A stretch of DNA of 64,000 nt from Reticulitermes speratus. Taxonomy: Eukaryota > Arthropoda > Insecta > Blattodea > Rhinotermitidae. Positions 51,721 to 62,829 of this stretch are shown here, piece after piece. Every line of letters begins with the position of its first letter. Position 1 is the first letter of the stretch. The position numbers were made by a program, and so were the translations under genes. The DNA lies in assembly GCA_021186555.1 (NCBI GenBank), contig JAJKFL010000427.1, forward strand, positions 15,482,005 to 15,546,004. Reading direction: 5' to 3'. The notes below the pieces were generated by a model. The model was given only the letters and a program-made list of their open reading frames with translations, was not told the DNA's origin and made no database searches.

Positions 51721-52589
51721 ACAGGATAGCCTCTAAAATTTGCATTCAGCTTTTAGTTAGACGCCGGTACCTAAAGAAATACTGGGAGTCCGCCACAACG
51801 ATAAAGTATTTAGTATAAACTTACCGATACAATCCTGTAAGAAACATCCTTTATATCAAAATGTATAAATATGGCAACGATGGTATATATTGAGGTTATA
51901 TCCCACAAAGCAGACCTGGTCAACCGTTTATGCCGTGCGGGCAACTTCAGCAAAATTTGGTTTGCATGCGGGCAAATGAAATTTAATACACAGAAGGAAG
52001 AATGAATAAGTATGGGCTTAATTACCTGCATAATGCGCTATGAAAATGTACTGACGATAATACGAAAAATCTATAAAAACACAGTCCACAAGCTAGGCTG
52101 GGGTGACGCTACATTTAGCATATTTTACAAAAGAAACTAGTAATGTAATGCATGTCTCCATGAATAAACAGCTCATAAGTTTTCAAAACTTCTTCGGCGT
52201 TGTATATCGGATTTGCCAGGGAACGGGTTCAAAGACTTTTCTCATTTAAAATATCTCCGCTGGCAAAACAACACTGTGTCGTCCAGGGGTTGAGCGGGCC
52301 TGCCATATAGTGTACATGAAATATTCAGAATCTGCTTAGTAAAACTTACGCTACGAAACATAACACTAAATACTGTATTTCTTGCTATTTACTTGCTGAA
52401 AAAGTAAGTGTCATAAGTTCTTGTACGAATATCTTTTTCTCAGTTGCTGTTATCACGACTGTGTACTGCGCGAGTCATTCTGAATTGCAGACAGGGAAAT
52501 GTGATAGGGTCAGACTTTGTAAGAGGAGGTGTTAGGGTATTGACTGTGTTCGGCTAATTCTCAATGGTGTTCAGTTGCGGAATTTGCGT
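51721..52589. other. Unassigned sequence
   Basis: Nothing recognised. Confidence 0.3.
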
Positions 52590-52870
52590 GCAGCAGAGTC
52601 GTTCCTGAGAAGCTAATAATTCCTCAATTAATCACGAAATTTCCCACATTTTATCGAACCCAGAGGATCACTACCGCATTCACAAGCGCCCGCCACCTGT
52701 CCCTATCCTGAACCAGATCAATCCAGTCATTGCCTCCCAAACCATTTCTTAAAGATCTATTTTAATATTAACCTCCCACCTACGTCTAGGTCTACTAAGT
52801 GGCCTCTTTCTTTCAGGTCTCCCCACCAAAATCGTGTATGCACCTCCCATGTCACCCATACGTGCCACAT
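52590..52870 (-). mobile_element. LINE-A 3-prime end
   Basis: GAGAAGCTAATAATTCCTCA, AATTTCCCACATTTTATCGA, CGCCCGCCACCTGTCCCTAT, CCTGAACCAGATCAATCCAG, TTAATATTAACCTCCCACCT, ACGTCTAGGTCTACTAAGTG and CCCCACCAAAATCGTGTATG are reverse-complement LINE-A from the untranslated end to the VGKPEG region. Better preserved than most copies. Confidence 0.85.
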
Positions 52871-53419
52871 GTCACGCCTATCTCATTGGATTTGTGTACA
52901 TGATGAGAAAAATTCGGGTTTTGTAGGTTACCGAGGAATTACTTGTGCGGCCGAGGAGATGTCGCTTTTCATTGCTGTTACGTACCATAGAGTTATTAAA
53001 CCTGTTAATTGGGTACCTAATTACTCTGGCTACTTGAGACAATTAATGATCCATTAAGAAATTGGAGAGTCTTTGGGTTTGCTGACGGGAACGCCCAAAG
53101 ACTTACGTTGCAGAAGGTAAAGTGACGCTGTGTGTAAACACCATTCCATGAAGGATTATAAACTGCGTGTTATGATGACGATAAACCGCGGCCTGGAGAG
53201 ATTATTGTCACTATTTGACTGACAGGGACAAGCAAAAGCTTTACTCAGGAACAGTATTACCGGAGATATAAATTCGGATAAACAGTATATGAACTAACCC
53301 ATCTTCACTTGGCATATGACTGCTTTCCTTGTCGACGTCACAATCTATAGGACAAAGCAGCTAGCATTTTAAAACAGGAAGTTGTAAAATTATTCCAGTG
53401 CAAGCCAGGAAAACAAGAG
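52871..53419. other. Unassigned sequence
   Basis: A donor-like GCAGAAGGTAAAG at 53110 follows a short open frame, but no acceptor matches it. Confidence 0.3.
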
Positions 53420-53620
53420 GGCGGAAGAATGAACACATTTATTCTTAACCTCGGAAAACGAGCCACCGTTTTCCATTGAAAAGAAAGCTGGGTGGGCCCC
53501 TGGGCCGGCCTGAAATTTCAGAGAAAATAAAAATATTGCCTCTACCGGCAATCAAATAATGATTCTTTGATCATGCACCCCGTAGCCTAGCCACAATACC
53601 GACTGAGCTATCCCGCCTTG
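53420..53620 (-). mobile_element. SINE C, diverged
   Basis: TTATTCTTAACCTCGGAAAA, AGCTGGGTGGGCCCCTGGGC, CGGCCTGAAATTTCAGAGAA, GATCATGCACCCCGTAGCCT and ACCGACTGAGCTATCCCGCC (head, minus strand). A central deletion is present. Confidence 0.75.
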
Positions 53621-54284
53621 TTGAAGAGAGATACTTTGAGCTCTGAGGTAATGAAACCAATGAAGACAAAGCATACAGACGCCGGTCAGAATTCCCACAA
53701 ACTGTCACATCATTTGTAGTCATTACCATACAACAATTTGTTAATTGGCTACGTGTGATATTACTTAGCTCTACTGGTCTTGGCAAATTGGCTTTTTTAG
53801 GGAGCATTGCCTCCTGGCAACCTCAACACGTCATATCTGGCAGCAGACCAGCTTGACCACATCAAGCAAGGTTGAACCTCTAATAAATGAACAACGCTGA
53901 ACAGTTTTTACAAACCCTATAATTTGAAAGCTCTTTGCAAGTCTTCGATTTTTTTTTCCTTTGACGACAGCACGATAACCTCTTGAAATGTCGAAATCTT
54001 CTTGAAACGGAGCAAATGGTTTCACTTAGTCGTATGAATAAAATAACCTCGTCAAATATTGAAATGGAAATTTTCAAAACTTTACCAAGTTTGATTTTAC
54101 CGGTCAAGTCGCATCTCTTTAGGTGGTGTCATTTGTTATTTGGGTATTTATGAATAATTAACACCAAGATGAACGAAAGACAGTGCTTTCCCCTGTTTCT
54201 GCATTACAACCAGCCAGGAACTGAGATACGCGAAACTTCCCTGCTGCAATCACGGGATAAATAAATAACCGAAAAAGCAATTTA
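53621..54284. other. Unassigned sequence
   Basis: Nothing recognised. Confidence 0.3.
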
Positions 54285-54420
54285 CTGTGCGAGTCTTGAG
54301 GTTTTCGCAGCGGTGTAGCTGAGGACTCCGTTATTCTGGGATATGAAGTTGCGTCAGTGGGTAATCGAATCCCGACGTTTCGACGTAACATGCTGTCTCC
54401 ATTTTAAGTTTTGAAATGTC
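54285..54420 (-). repeat. G-type element with tail
   Basis: GTGCGAGTCTTGAGGTTTTC, GCAGCGGTGTAGCTGAGGAC, TCCGTTATTCTGGGATATGA, AATCCCGACGTTTCGACGTA, ACATGCTGTCTCCATTTTAA. The tail and outer arm match 42600-42660. The opposing arm is absent because LINE-B begins at about 54425. Confidence 0.65.
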
Positions 54421-54424
54421 ACAG

Positions 54425-54935
54425 AAGAAGATTTCGACCCTTGAAATGATCTAGAATATTCCGACCCTCGAATATGAGGACATTCAATTTCCAGTATCTT
54501 CTCTTTTCCTTAAGGTAATCCAGCAGCTGCTTATGCCTTCTTCCTCGTCTTCCCGTCATTTCTGTCCTTCCCTTTAACTTTCCTTCAATCACGTGCTTTA
54601 GAAGGCAGTTTCTACGCAAGATGTGACCAATCCAGTTAGCCTTTATTCTTGTTATTGTATGTAGGGAATTCCTCTCCTCCTTGACTCTGTGTAATACTTC
54701 TTCATTTCTCATACGATCGGTCCAACTGATCTTCTCCATTCTTCTCCAGCACCACATTTCAAAACTTTCCAGGTATATCTGATCTAATTTCCGAAGTGTC
54801 CACGTTTTAGCAATATACAAAGCTACGCTCCAAATGTAGCACTTTACTAGTTTCTTCTTTAAATTTAAGTCCAGTTTGCTGGTGAAAAGACTACAATTAA
54901 AGAATGAGACAGAAATTCTTCTCGTATCACTAGAC
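54425..54935 (-). mobile_element. LINE-B, longer 3-prime coding fragment
   Basis: On the minus strand from about 54908: SLFTSKLDLNLKKKLVKCYI, WSVALYIAKTWTLRKLDQIY, LESFEMWCWRRMEKISWTDR, MRNEEVLHRVKEERNSLHTI, RIKANWIGHILRRNCLLKHV, IEGKLKGRTEMTGRRGRRHK, QLLDYLKEKRRYWKLN. This is the reverse-transcriptase C-terminal part of a LINE. After WKLN it diverges from the copy at 51490 and loses the last 30 or so residues. Open for 133 codons from the first ATG, but without the catalytic domain. Confidence 0.9.
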
Positions 54936-55084
54936 CCTTGGAGATAGTAAACCTAGGGATGTTGAAACCACAGCAACATAGGTAACCAAGGTAATTATGA
55001 CAACCATAACATCAATGGTAAATTTATAAATTAAATAACCATGGTAACAAATGTAACCCTGAGTAAGTAAACCTTTTGCAGTCC
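54936..55084. other. Unassigned sequence
   Basis: Repeated CCATGGTAACAA/GGTAACCAAGG words (54984-55050) form a loose local repeat. Otherwise nothing is seen. Confidence 0.3.
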
Positions 55085-55290
55085 AAACCATTTCTGTGAA
55101 TTCTAGTACTCTGGTCCAAATTAATTATCCAGAAAATATTTAATCTTCAGAGCTCAAAGAGCAGCCATTGTGTGGCAACAGGTCTGGAAAAACCAAAGTA
55201 AAGCATTGCACATCGTGTCGATTTGTGCTCGACACTGAAACTGGTACAGCGGAACACGCTGTCGACTGTGACTCGACGTTAACCCTAAAG
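55085..55290 (+). repeat. Dispersed repeat I, copy 2
   Basis: TCTGTGAATTCTAGTACTCT, AAATTAATTATCCAGAAAAT, TTAATCTTCAGAGCTCAAAG, GTCTGGAAAAACCAAAGTAA, GTGTCGATTTGTGCTCGACA and CTGGTACAGCGGAACACGCT match 44190-44405 block by block. Confidence 0.65.
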
Positions 55291-55349
55291 TGTTAGTAAC
55301 CAAAGTGTCCATAAATTCAGGTACATCTTCACACAGTCTCTCTTATTTT

Positions 55350-55560
55350 CATCTGATTTTAACCACAATTGGAATGTGTCGAAAACTTTGGTAAAAATTT
55401 CCAGTATCAATTTTTACGAAAACCTGTCCGGTGGGAATCAGCTTGTCTCAAGCTGGCACACGGACAGACAGACATGACGAAGCCAACAGTCGCTTTTCGT
55501 AACTACTTTGCAGGCACGCCCACAAAGACGCAGATAGAATGTGAAGTGAATTGGATTTGT
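55350..55560 (+). repeat. Dispersed repeat J, weak
   Basis: AACTTTGGTAAAAATTTCCA, CACGGACAGACAGACATGAC and AGTCGCTTTTCGTAACTAC share order with 23800-23990. Confidence 0.4.
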
Positions 55561-55924
55561 GTGGGTTAGTTATAAAAAAAGCTTCGATGAACCTTTAACT
55601 CAGCTTCAAAATTTGGCTGGGGAGGTTACGTCTGTCCGTCCACACATGCTCTTACAACTTGCTAACAGTATCAATAAAACGCAGTACTGGAAACCTGTAA
55701 TATGATTTGTCAACGGAATTCTAATTTGACAGCATCTGCTCACAAAATGCAGCGTTTTACGTAAACTTCAAGTGAAATATTAATCATATTTTTTAAAAAA
55801 CAGTTTACGGTACGAAACGCACATGATGTAACAAACGTGATCAGAATACATAAACTATATTTGGAATTGTTTTCACGGCGACGTATACTTAACTCAACAT
55901 AAATAAAAAAGGTATAAAACTTTT
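55561..55924. other. Unassigned sequence
   Basis: Nothing recognised. Confidence 0.3.
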
Positions 55925-55990
55925 CTTCTGAGACTTGACGCCCGTGAAGTCTGGTAGCTACAAAAATATAAGACGTCACATTCCAAATGG
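55925..55990 (-). repeat. G-prime outer-arm fragment
   Basis: GAGACTTGACGCCCGTGAAG, TCTGGTAGCTACAAAAATAT matches the GTGACGCCGTGTAGTCTGG arm of G-prime. Confidence 0.4.
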
Positions 55991-56512
55991 CAGTCAAATG
56001 CATACTTACAGCCGTGACAATAGCAAATCTCACAAATAAGTAACAGCGTACTCCTTAATGTGATGTTACGATTATATACAGAACCTTGATTATGTCCTTC
56101 AAGAACATATTTACATAACGCCGTAAGCAATAAATGAACACGAAGCCATTGCATGACCCAAAATCGTGATGAAAGAGAAACGCATTTCGAAAATACATGC
56201 ACTCTTCTGCAATACATCATTCCTGTGTTGTATAGATTATTGATCTATTTATTTTATGATCCTAGGAGTGTGAGACTTATAGAATGTTAAGACCAATTTT
56301 TTTAATATCGAGCGCATCTCCTCAGACACACCAACGACTCTATCAGGCGGTCAATGAATGACAGCATTGCCGCCATCAGACTCAAGAAGCAATGGGCACG
56401 TCACCTGCTGGTACCTGGAACTGGGAACTGATACTTCGGCAGAAACGCCGCTCGAAGCCTTCTGTTTTTGTTTTAACAATATTTCATCTTATTTACTTAT
56501 TAATCTCTGTAG
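55991..56512. other. Unassigned sequence
   Basis: Minus-strand frame 55894-56220 (108 codons) has no known domain. Confidence 0.3.
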
Positions 56513-56799
56513 AGCAGACTGTCGTCGATCCCAGTGGCCGTGCGGTCTAAGGCGTGGGTCTGCGGCTGCTCGCTTACTAGGACTGTGGGTACGAATCCCA
56601 CCCAGGGCATGGATGTCTGTCTCTTGTGAGTGTTGTGTGTTGTCAGGTAGAGGTCTCTGCGACGGGCTGGTCCCTCGTCCAGAGGAGTCCTACCGGCTGT
56701 GGTGTGTCTAAAAAGTGTGTGATCGTGAAGCCTCGAAAAATGAGGCGGCCTAGGCCCCCAAGGGGCTGTCGAGCCATTGGGGGAAAAATAGCAGACTGT
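56513..56799 (+). mobile_element. SINE A, full length, 10-bp TSD
   Basis: AGCAGACTGT at 56513-56522 and 56790-56799 is a perfect TSD around 56523-56789. Head: GATCCCAGTGGCCGTGCGGT and TGTGGGTACGAATCCCACCC (B box with one change, GGTACGAATCC). Body and tail as at 34221, ending GAGGCGGCCTAGGCCCCCAA, GGGGCTGTCGAGCCATTGG and an A-rich end. Its tail subtype is the same as that of the 41089 stub. Frames over it on both strands are artefacts. Confidence 0.95.
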
Positions 56800-57267
56800 A
56801 AATCTCAATAAATTTAATGAAATAAGTGTTTATCTGAGTTAAAAAATCTATTCAGAATGACTTAAACTGTGGACATCCCAGGATGCAGCTGTGTTTACCA
56901 GGAAAATAAATTGTGAAGTCGAGAGCAATAATTATCAATAGAATTCACAGGAGTGTGCAAAAATTGTATAGAACCGAAAGGAAGAGCAGCGACATTAAAT
57001 CAACATTAATTAAAGAAACCTTCACAGGTTTCGTTTTCGTATTTTTATCATCTGTAAACGGGTGATACCCATAAGACAGATTAATAAAACTTTAAACTAG
57101 GTTAACATCAAGTAGCAGTAAGGTATTACTGCTCACAATTACTTCAAACTTTGGATGAAATATTATACATTTCTTGTTGTGGTTTTTAAAAACCTTTAGT
57201 AATTGCTAGCCTTAAAATGTGTATGTATGTGTGAATACGTAACGTATCGATAAAAAGTATGTGATTT

Positions 57268-57269
<2 letters not shown>
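56800..57269. other. Unassigned sequence
   Basis: Nothing recognised. Confidence 0.3.

Positions 57270-57301
<32 letters not shown>
57270..57301. repeat. (TA)n microsatellite
   Basis: About 16 TA units. Confidence 0.95.
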
Positions 57302-57304
<3 letters not shown>

Positions 57305-58154
57305 TTATCTGCAAACAAATAAACACTCCAAAAGTTAAAGTAATTAGGAACACATTATACATAAGGCATACGGCTCTATCTACCAAAGAATTTTCTTCTC
57401 TTGTATGTCTATAGCAAAAACTTCTATTCCTCCTGTTAACTTTCAAAGCGACATAAATTATAAATGTCAACAAGTGATTTCATTAATAATATGGGACAAC
57501 ACTGACCAATGATTTCAGATTCAACTGTTAAATATCAAACAAACATTGTTTTATACACATTGTAACATTAGTAATTATTCTTCGAAAGGGTTAGGATATA
57601 TGTGAACTTTTGGAGAAAGCTGGGGGAAGGGGGAAGTTGTTTGAGCACGAACCATACTTACCAACCCACTCTATTACATTAAGTCCTCCTGGCTTATGCC
57701 GTTTGATGTTAGTAACAAAACCCCGAACCTATTAATTTTCAGGTGACTTCTTTGTTAGCTTCCTTCGTACTTTTTCTTCCATTCTCTTTCTTTTTTACTT
57801 TAATACAAACCTAATAATTAGAGGTTTTTGTATACTTCAGTATATAACTTAGACCAGCGCATCTCGACAACGCAGAGGTTAGGAAGAATAGAATGGGACA
57901 CTCTCTCAAGAGCTTAGTAATTTGATACCGTCTGTTGCTACTGCTGGTTCCTCATCAGACACACATTACGCACAACATAAGAAATGCTTTAAGAAAATGT
58001 ATATAATAGACAAAAGAACAGAGAGTGACAGACGTAACATTAATAGTTGTAGTCAGACAAAGCATTACCGCTGCAATGTGCATTTAATGATGGCGGTGTG
58101 GGTAATTAAATGTATCACACAAAGATGGGGGAGTGACCCTTTTTTTTAACGTAG
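57302..58154. other. Unassigned sequence
   Basis: No exon or shared repeat recognised. Confidence 0.3.
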
Positions 58155-58297
58155 AAGAGGTCAGGGTGATGAGACAAATGTTGCGCGATGTGTGTTGGTG
58201 CCAACAAAGGTTTCAAATAACGACCCTAGAAACCACTTCCGTAGGTCATGTGTTTCTGATTCAGAAGTTACATCAGTCTGGGACCAGAAGAACAGAG
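58155..58297 (+). CDS. Weak candidate exon
   Basis: CCTTTTTTTTTAACGTAG (ending 58154) is a good acceptor and GAGGTAAAG (58295-58303) a fair donor. Between them one frame is open for 47 codons: RGQGDETNVARCVLVPTKVS, NNDPRNHFRRSCVSDSEVTS, VWDQKNR. I know no family for it. A random open frame of this length is not rare, and the strand is opposite to that of the 27852 exon, so this is a low-confidence proposal. Confidence 0.2.
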
Positions 58298-58419
58298 GTA
58301 AAGTAGCATGAAGGTCAATTATGTTGAGCCTCCTTGTTGTCTTTATTGCTTACAAACTTCACTTTGGTACTTAAATTATTTTAAGCATTTAAGAAGAAAA
58401 CTAGCCTGAATAGACTCAA

Positions 58420-58680
58420 GGACTCAGTTAGTACTGCTCAGTAAACACACTTCATCTAGGTTACATAAACCAGTCTTTTAATGCAACATAGGTAAATAAT
58501 CGCTGTTTGTTCTGAGCTTCATAAGAAACACATAAATACCCTCTGTGAAGAGGAAGTAAAATTTTTGAATGTTAAAATTGGTGGTACATAAAGCGAAAAC
58601 TAGACTTTGAAAGCTTAAGACGGTTCCACTAAACATATCGAATTCATACAATTATACCAAGATTATGACGGACAGTGTCA
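58420..58680 (+). repeat. Dispersed repeat F
   Basis: AGTCTTTTAATGCAACATAG, GTAAATAATCGCTGTTTGTT, AAGAAACACATAAATACCCT, CTGTGAAG, GGTGGTACATAAAGCG and CTTTGAAAGCTTAAGACGGT follow F over most of its length. Confidence 0.6.
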
Positions 58681-59023
58681 AATATGTCTCTTATACTGTA
58701 TATAGCACTCTTTAGATTAGACCTGTTTTTAAGCGACCGTCATTGTGCGGTCATTCAGAATTAGTGTCAATGACGGAGATCAAACCTGGAACGCTTTGAA
58801 TATTAAAGTGGCGTGTTAACTTTTAATATGTCGATGTAACAGACGCTCAAGCACCCAACAGAGAATAAACAAACATTACTTATCAGACTGACAAATGCTT
58901 CAGTTTTAACAAAAACATTAACTATATTTCAATCACGATTTATTTATAATTTTGATTTCCGATTATAAACAACGACAATAATTATAATACTGGTATATTT
59001 CTCTGCACAGTAATATGACTGTA
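58681..59023. other. Unassigned sequence
   Basis: Nothing recognised. Confidence 0.3.
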
Positions 59024-59341
59024 CTCAAGCAGGTGACGCAGTTGGTTGAGGCACTGCTCTACAAGCCGGAAGTTAGCGGGTTCAATTCCCGATGGTGTCA
59101 TTGGAATGTTTCATTGACATAATCCTTTCGGTCGCACTTTGGCCCTTGGGTCGACTCAGCCTCTAACAGAAATGAGTACCAGGAGTATTTCCTGGGAAGT
59201 AAAGGCGGCCAGTGCGTAGGGCTGACAACCTTACCACCTGCATGTGCCGATTGTCTAGAAATCTGGGAGCCTCAACCTCCTGGAACCCTAAGGGCCTGTC
59301 CAGGCCTGTAATGGAATTGCTTTACCTTTTGCTCAAGCAGG
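59024..59341 (+). mobile_element. SINE D, full length, 10-bp TSD
   Basis: CTCAAGCAGG at 59024-59033 and 59332-59341 is a perfect TSD around 59034-59331. Head: CGCAGTTGGTTGAGGCACTG and GCGGGTTCAATTCCCGATGG (B box). Body: GACATAATCCTTTCGGTCGC, AGAAATGAGTACCAGGAGTA, GGCCAGTGCGTAGGGCTGAC. End: CAACCTCCTGGAACCCTAAG, TTGCTTTACCTTTT. No poly(A): the family ends in TACCTTTT. Confidence 0.93.
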
Positions 59342-59732
59342 AAGCTCTATTATATTTTAAAACCCTTGCCCAACAGAATATACGTATTTGGAGATATAAA
59401 TTAGATTAATTTATATAGCATTAATTCTCGGAATAAACTGAAATGTAACTTTGTCTTATTTACATCCTTCAAGCAAATGTTGAGTCTAGTAATGCAGAAT
59501 AACGTATGAGGGTTACATTCCCTCAGTCGGTAAATTGACTGGTTACAGGACAGCTGGCAGGAGGTATATCTGTGGCAAGAGGCAGGGTACTTTCGTTTCA
59601 TCACTGTGCCCGTGTACCCTCACGGAATAGTGCTTAATTAAAAACACGGACAAATTTGAGTTTCCACTCCATTTACTTCACAGTCTAACATGATCTTATC
59701 TACACAGTAATGCCATAAGACTTGCGGTACAT
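59342..59732. other. Unassigned sequence
   Basis: Nothing recognised with confidence. 59640-59690 may be a faint F start. Confidence 0.3.
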
Positions 59733-60105
59733 ATTAAAGACCGTTACAAACTCACAGTGGGCTGAAATTTAAAGACCGCTACTACAAACTCACAGTGGGC
59801 TGAAATTTAAAGACCGCTACTACAAACTCACAGTGGGCTGAAATTTAAAGACCGCTACTACAAACTCACAGTGGGCTGAAATTTAAAGACCGCTACTACA
59901 AACTCACAGTGGACTGAAATTTAAAGACCGCTACAAACTCACAGTGGACTGAAATTTAAAGACCGCTACAAACTCACAGTGGACTGAAATTTAAAGACCG
60001 CTACTACAAACTCACAGTGGACTGAAATTTAAAGACGGCTACAAACTCACAGTGGACTGAAATTTAAAGAATGCTACAAACTCACAGTGGACTGAAATTT
60101 AATAA
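59733..60105. repeat. Minisatellite, 35- and 38-bp units, ten copies
   Basis: Unit AAATTTAAAGACCGCTACTA, CAAACTCACAGTGGGCTG. The CTCACAGTGG block occurs ten times. Units are 38 bp with CTACTACAAAC or 35 bp with CTACAAAC. Early units have GGGCTG, later ones GGACTG. Confidence 0.95.
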
Positions 60106-60379
60106 CCGAGTGGTACAAGTGAAACCTTAATTTTCAGTGCTGATGGATTACTGACTACATAGCACAAAATTTTATATACTTATTGCTGATTAATGGAATC
60201 GTGTACTGTCGAAAAATGAAGAAATATTCCGCACCACCATTATCATCATTTAGTCATGTTAATCGATATGGAATTTCATTTCTATATCAGAGACGTTTAT
60301 GCCAATGTCGAAAATTTTTTAGTGTATTGTTTAATGGCAATGTAAATTATTAAGTTTATACAGCGTCAGTGATAGCTGA
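60106..60379. other. Unassigned sequence
   Basis: Nothing recognised. Confidence 0.3.
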
Positions 60380-60515
60380 GTGAATGAATATGGAGCATTG
60401 GTGAAATGATACTGACAAGGGAAAAAGCGTAGCACTCGCAGTAAAAGATTTTTGAGTGCCACATTGTCCAACATAAATCCCATAGAGAATGGCCTGGGAT
60501 CGAATCCGGGGAAAA
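60380..60515 (-). mobile_element. SINE B, diverged
   Basis: ATGGAGCATTGGTGAAATGA, TACTGACAAGGGAAAAAGCG, GAGTGCCACATTGTCCAACA and CCTGGGATCGAATCCGGGG (B box, minus). The A-box side is lost after 60505. Confidence 0.65.
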
Positions 60516-61729
60516 TGAGCCATATTGCACACTACATGAATATTATGGTAAAACATGTAAATATATTAAACATATTGGACACTAAATAGAGTATTAATTG
60601 CACAGTCACAACATAGGATATTGACCATACTGTACACTACACAGAATATTAAAGTACTGAATACTGCACACACGCGTTGAAACCTGAAATTAATACAAAA
60701 CGTGTTTAAAAATTAAATTCCTCTCTCACAAATTAAACATCGTGTATCCATTAAAAAAGACCACGTGGTTAATGCCGTTTAGGCAAGTAATCGTTTATTG
60801 TGAGATATGAAGCATGTAAAGATGACCCTGTACACTTGCATGTTAGTATTTTTACAGACTTTCTTAAAGTAACCATTGTGTTTTAAAATGTTAAAAAAGA
60901 GAGACCCGAATATCCCAGTTGCATCATAACCCAAAACTAGTCACCGCAGTTTACATGAGTCGTAGAACTTATACTTGTATTTGTCCTGTCTTCATCGTTT
61001 CATTTCTAATTCAGTTCTTGGATCGTTACTGCTACCATATGCGGATCCCTATGTTAACATTAAAATCCACTCTGCTATGTAGACAACGATCGAATAATGA
61101 CGAACCTGCAACTGCGACATGCAAACGTTTGATGCCAAAGTCACGTGACATTTAAAGTTTCTCAACAATTTAAATTGAATTGACTGTCTGTTCTTAGAGT
61201 TACGTTGCTTTTAAAACAAAAGCTGGACGATGTAACACAAGTCGATTACAGATTTAATAGTATCTCTGTAAAAATTCTTTATGAACCTCAAACAAGCCAA
61301 AATTTATATACTAATTTTCGATGTAATAGGCCTGACTATTGTTTAGAATAACCCCAACAGAGGCTATCAAAGTTACAATCGCTTGAATGTCAAACCCAAA
61401 TCAGCGTAGCCCAACTAATTAGCGACAAATTAAAACATTAATAGCCACAAGGATAAATTTATCTTCAAATAACGCAAATTAGTCTCTCTTTTTACGCAAT
61501 ATATTTGGGCAATTAGACCACTTTCTGGGTGAAATATATACACATATCTTGTATAAATTTTAGAGTAATTTCAGCTTTTCATAGTGCCTTGTAATATAAT
61601 GTATATAAGAGAGAATGTACGTAAAGTTTAATGGCGATAAATATATGTCCCTGAGGACACACTGAGAGCTCAAACGTGCTGGGAAATATGTGATATAAAA
61701 TAATAATATTTTAATAATACACAGGTAAC
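60516..61729. other. Unassigned AT-rich sequence
   Basis: No exon, tandem repeat or shared element recognised. 60540-60660 has recurring 'CATATTGGACACTA/CATACTGTACACTAC' words with TATTAA that hint at a decayed local repeat. Confidence 0.3.
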
Positions 61730-62060
61730 GCCATCCAACAAAAATGTTTTATTATAAAAACAATAACTTTTATTTTTATAAAATTTCTACATATTTCGAC
61801 CTGATCGTGTCATCATCAGGCTTGTAAAATATGTAAAAGAAGGCTAGTTGTATAATTACCATTAAAGCTCTAGAGGATAAAATATCTTTCTCACAAAGTT
61901 ATTATAATTAAATTCATTGTATTAAAATTTACAAAACACGACTTAATGTCTTCTATCATAATATCAAAATAATAACATTGTTTCAGCAGTAAAAAGGCTG
62001 CGTCTGCTAAATCCAGGCTTTTTTTTTTGTAGTACGCAGCCCACACATAATACACGGTAT
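61730..62060 (-). repeat. G-class element, second copy of the 43455 family
   Basis: TTATAAAATTTCTACATATT, TCGACCTGATCGTGTCATCA, TCAGGCTTGTAAAATATGTA, AAAGAAGGCTAGTTGTATAA match 43480-43555. On the minus strand CTGATGA (61813-61819), T, GAC-loop-GTC, GAAAT. This copy has the best CTGATGA match in the window. It lies in an AT-rich context. Confidence 0.7.
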
Positions 62061-62829
62061 GTAGTTTGTTCTATTTTATGGTAAATGCATGTCACTGTTT
62101 ACCAGTAATACAAACATACGGCTTCGAGTTTTAAAATATAATTAACTTACTCCACGGAAAGACTTCGCAAAGCTACCAACCCCTTACTTAAGATACTCCC
62201 GGCGTTTTATAATATGTGAAGCTGCTTGCCAAGTGTATGCCACTGATCCCTGTGCTCAGGCAAACGAGCTCGCTGAGCTTCATTCAAAGCGTCTGAATCA
62301 CTGAAGACACAAAGACAGGCATCTGACTGGTCTAGAGCAGCCCTGAAGATGAAATGTAATATTAAAATTAAAGGTCCGTACATAAGTTATTCCCTCATAG
62401 AGAGCAATTAGAAGCCGGAACCAATGTAATAAAAGTGTCTTTACGACAGTCCATGTTCATGATTTTGTCAGGACAGTACAAACACAAGGGAAAGCAGCGG
62501 TTTAATTTGTAGTGCCAAAAGTGTTTCGCGCAACCTTCATTTACTTCGTATACGAAGACTGTTCGAAAATTACCTGCTCGGTACTGTATAAAATCAGTGT
62601 AACTTTTTTTCTTTTAGTTTCGAGAATTATATGTCAACAGTTATCGAATAAGGTATGAAATAAGACTTACAGATTTTCATTATACTTATATGTGAAGTTC
62701 AAATATTTGTGAAAGTGCAGCTATTTTTCAGACACTTCATTTTGATATGAGTTTCGTTTAAAAAGCTAGATCAATAAGCAGTGACACTCTCGTGTATTAT
62801 ACGTGAGGTTTACAGGGCGATGGGGATTA
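62061..62829. other. Unassigned sequence
   Basis: Nothing recognised. Confidence 0.3.

Noticed and set aside
53000..53118. Exon ending GCAGAAG-GTAAAG on the plus strand
   Set aside because: The open frame has an in-frame stop before any plausible acceptor.
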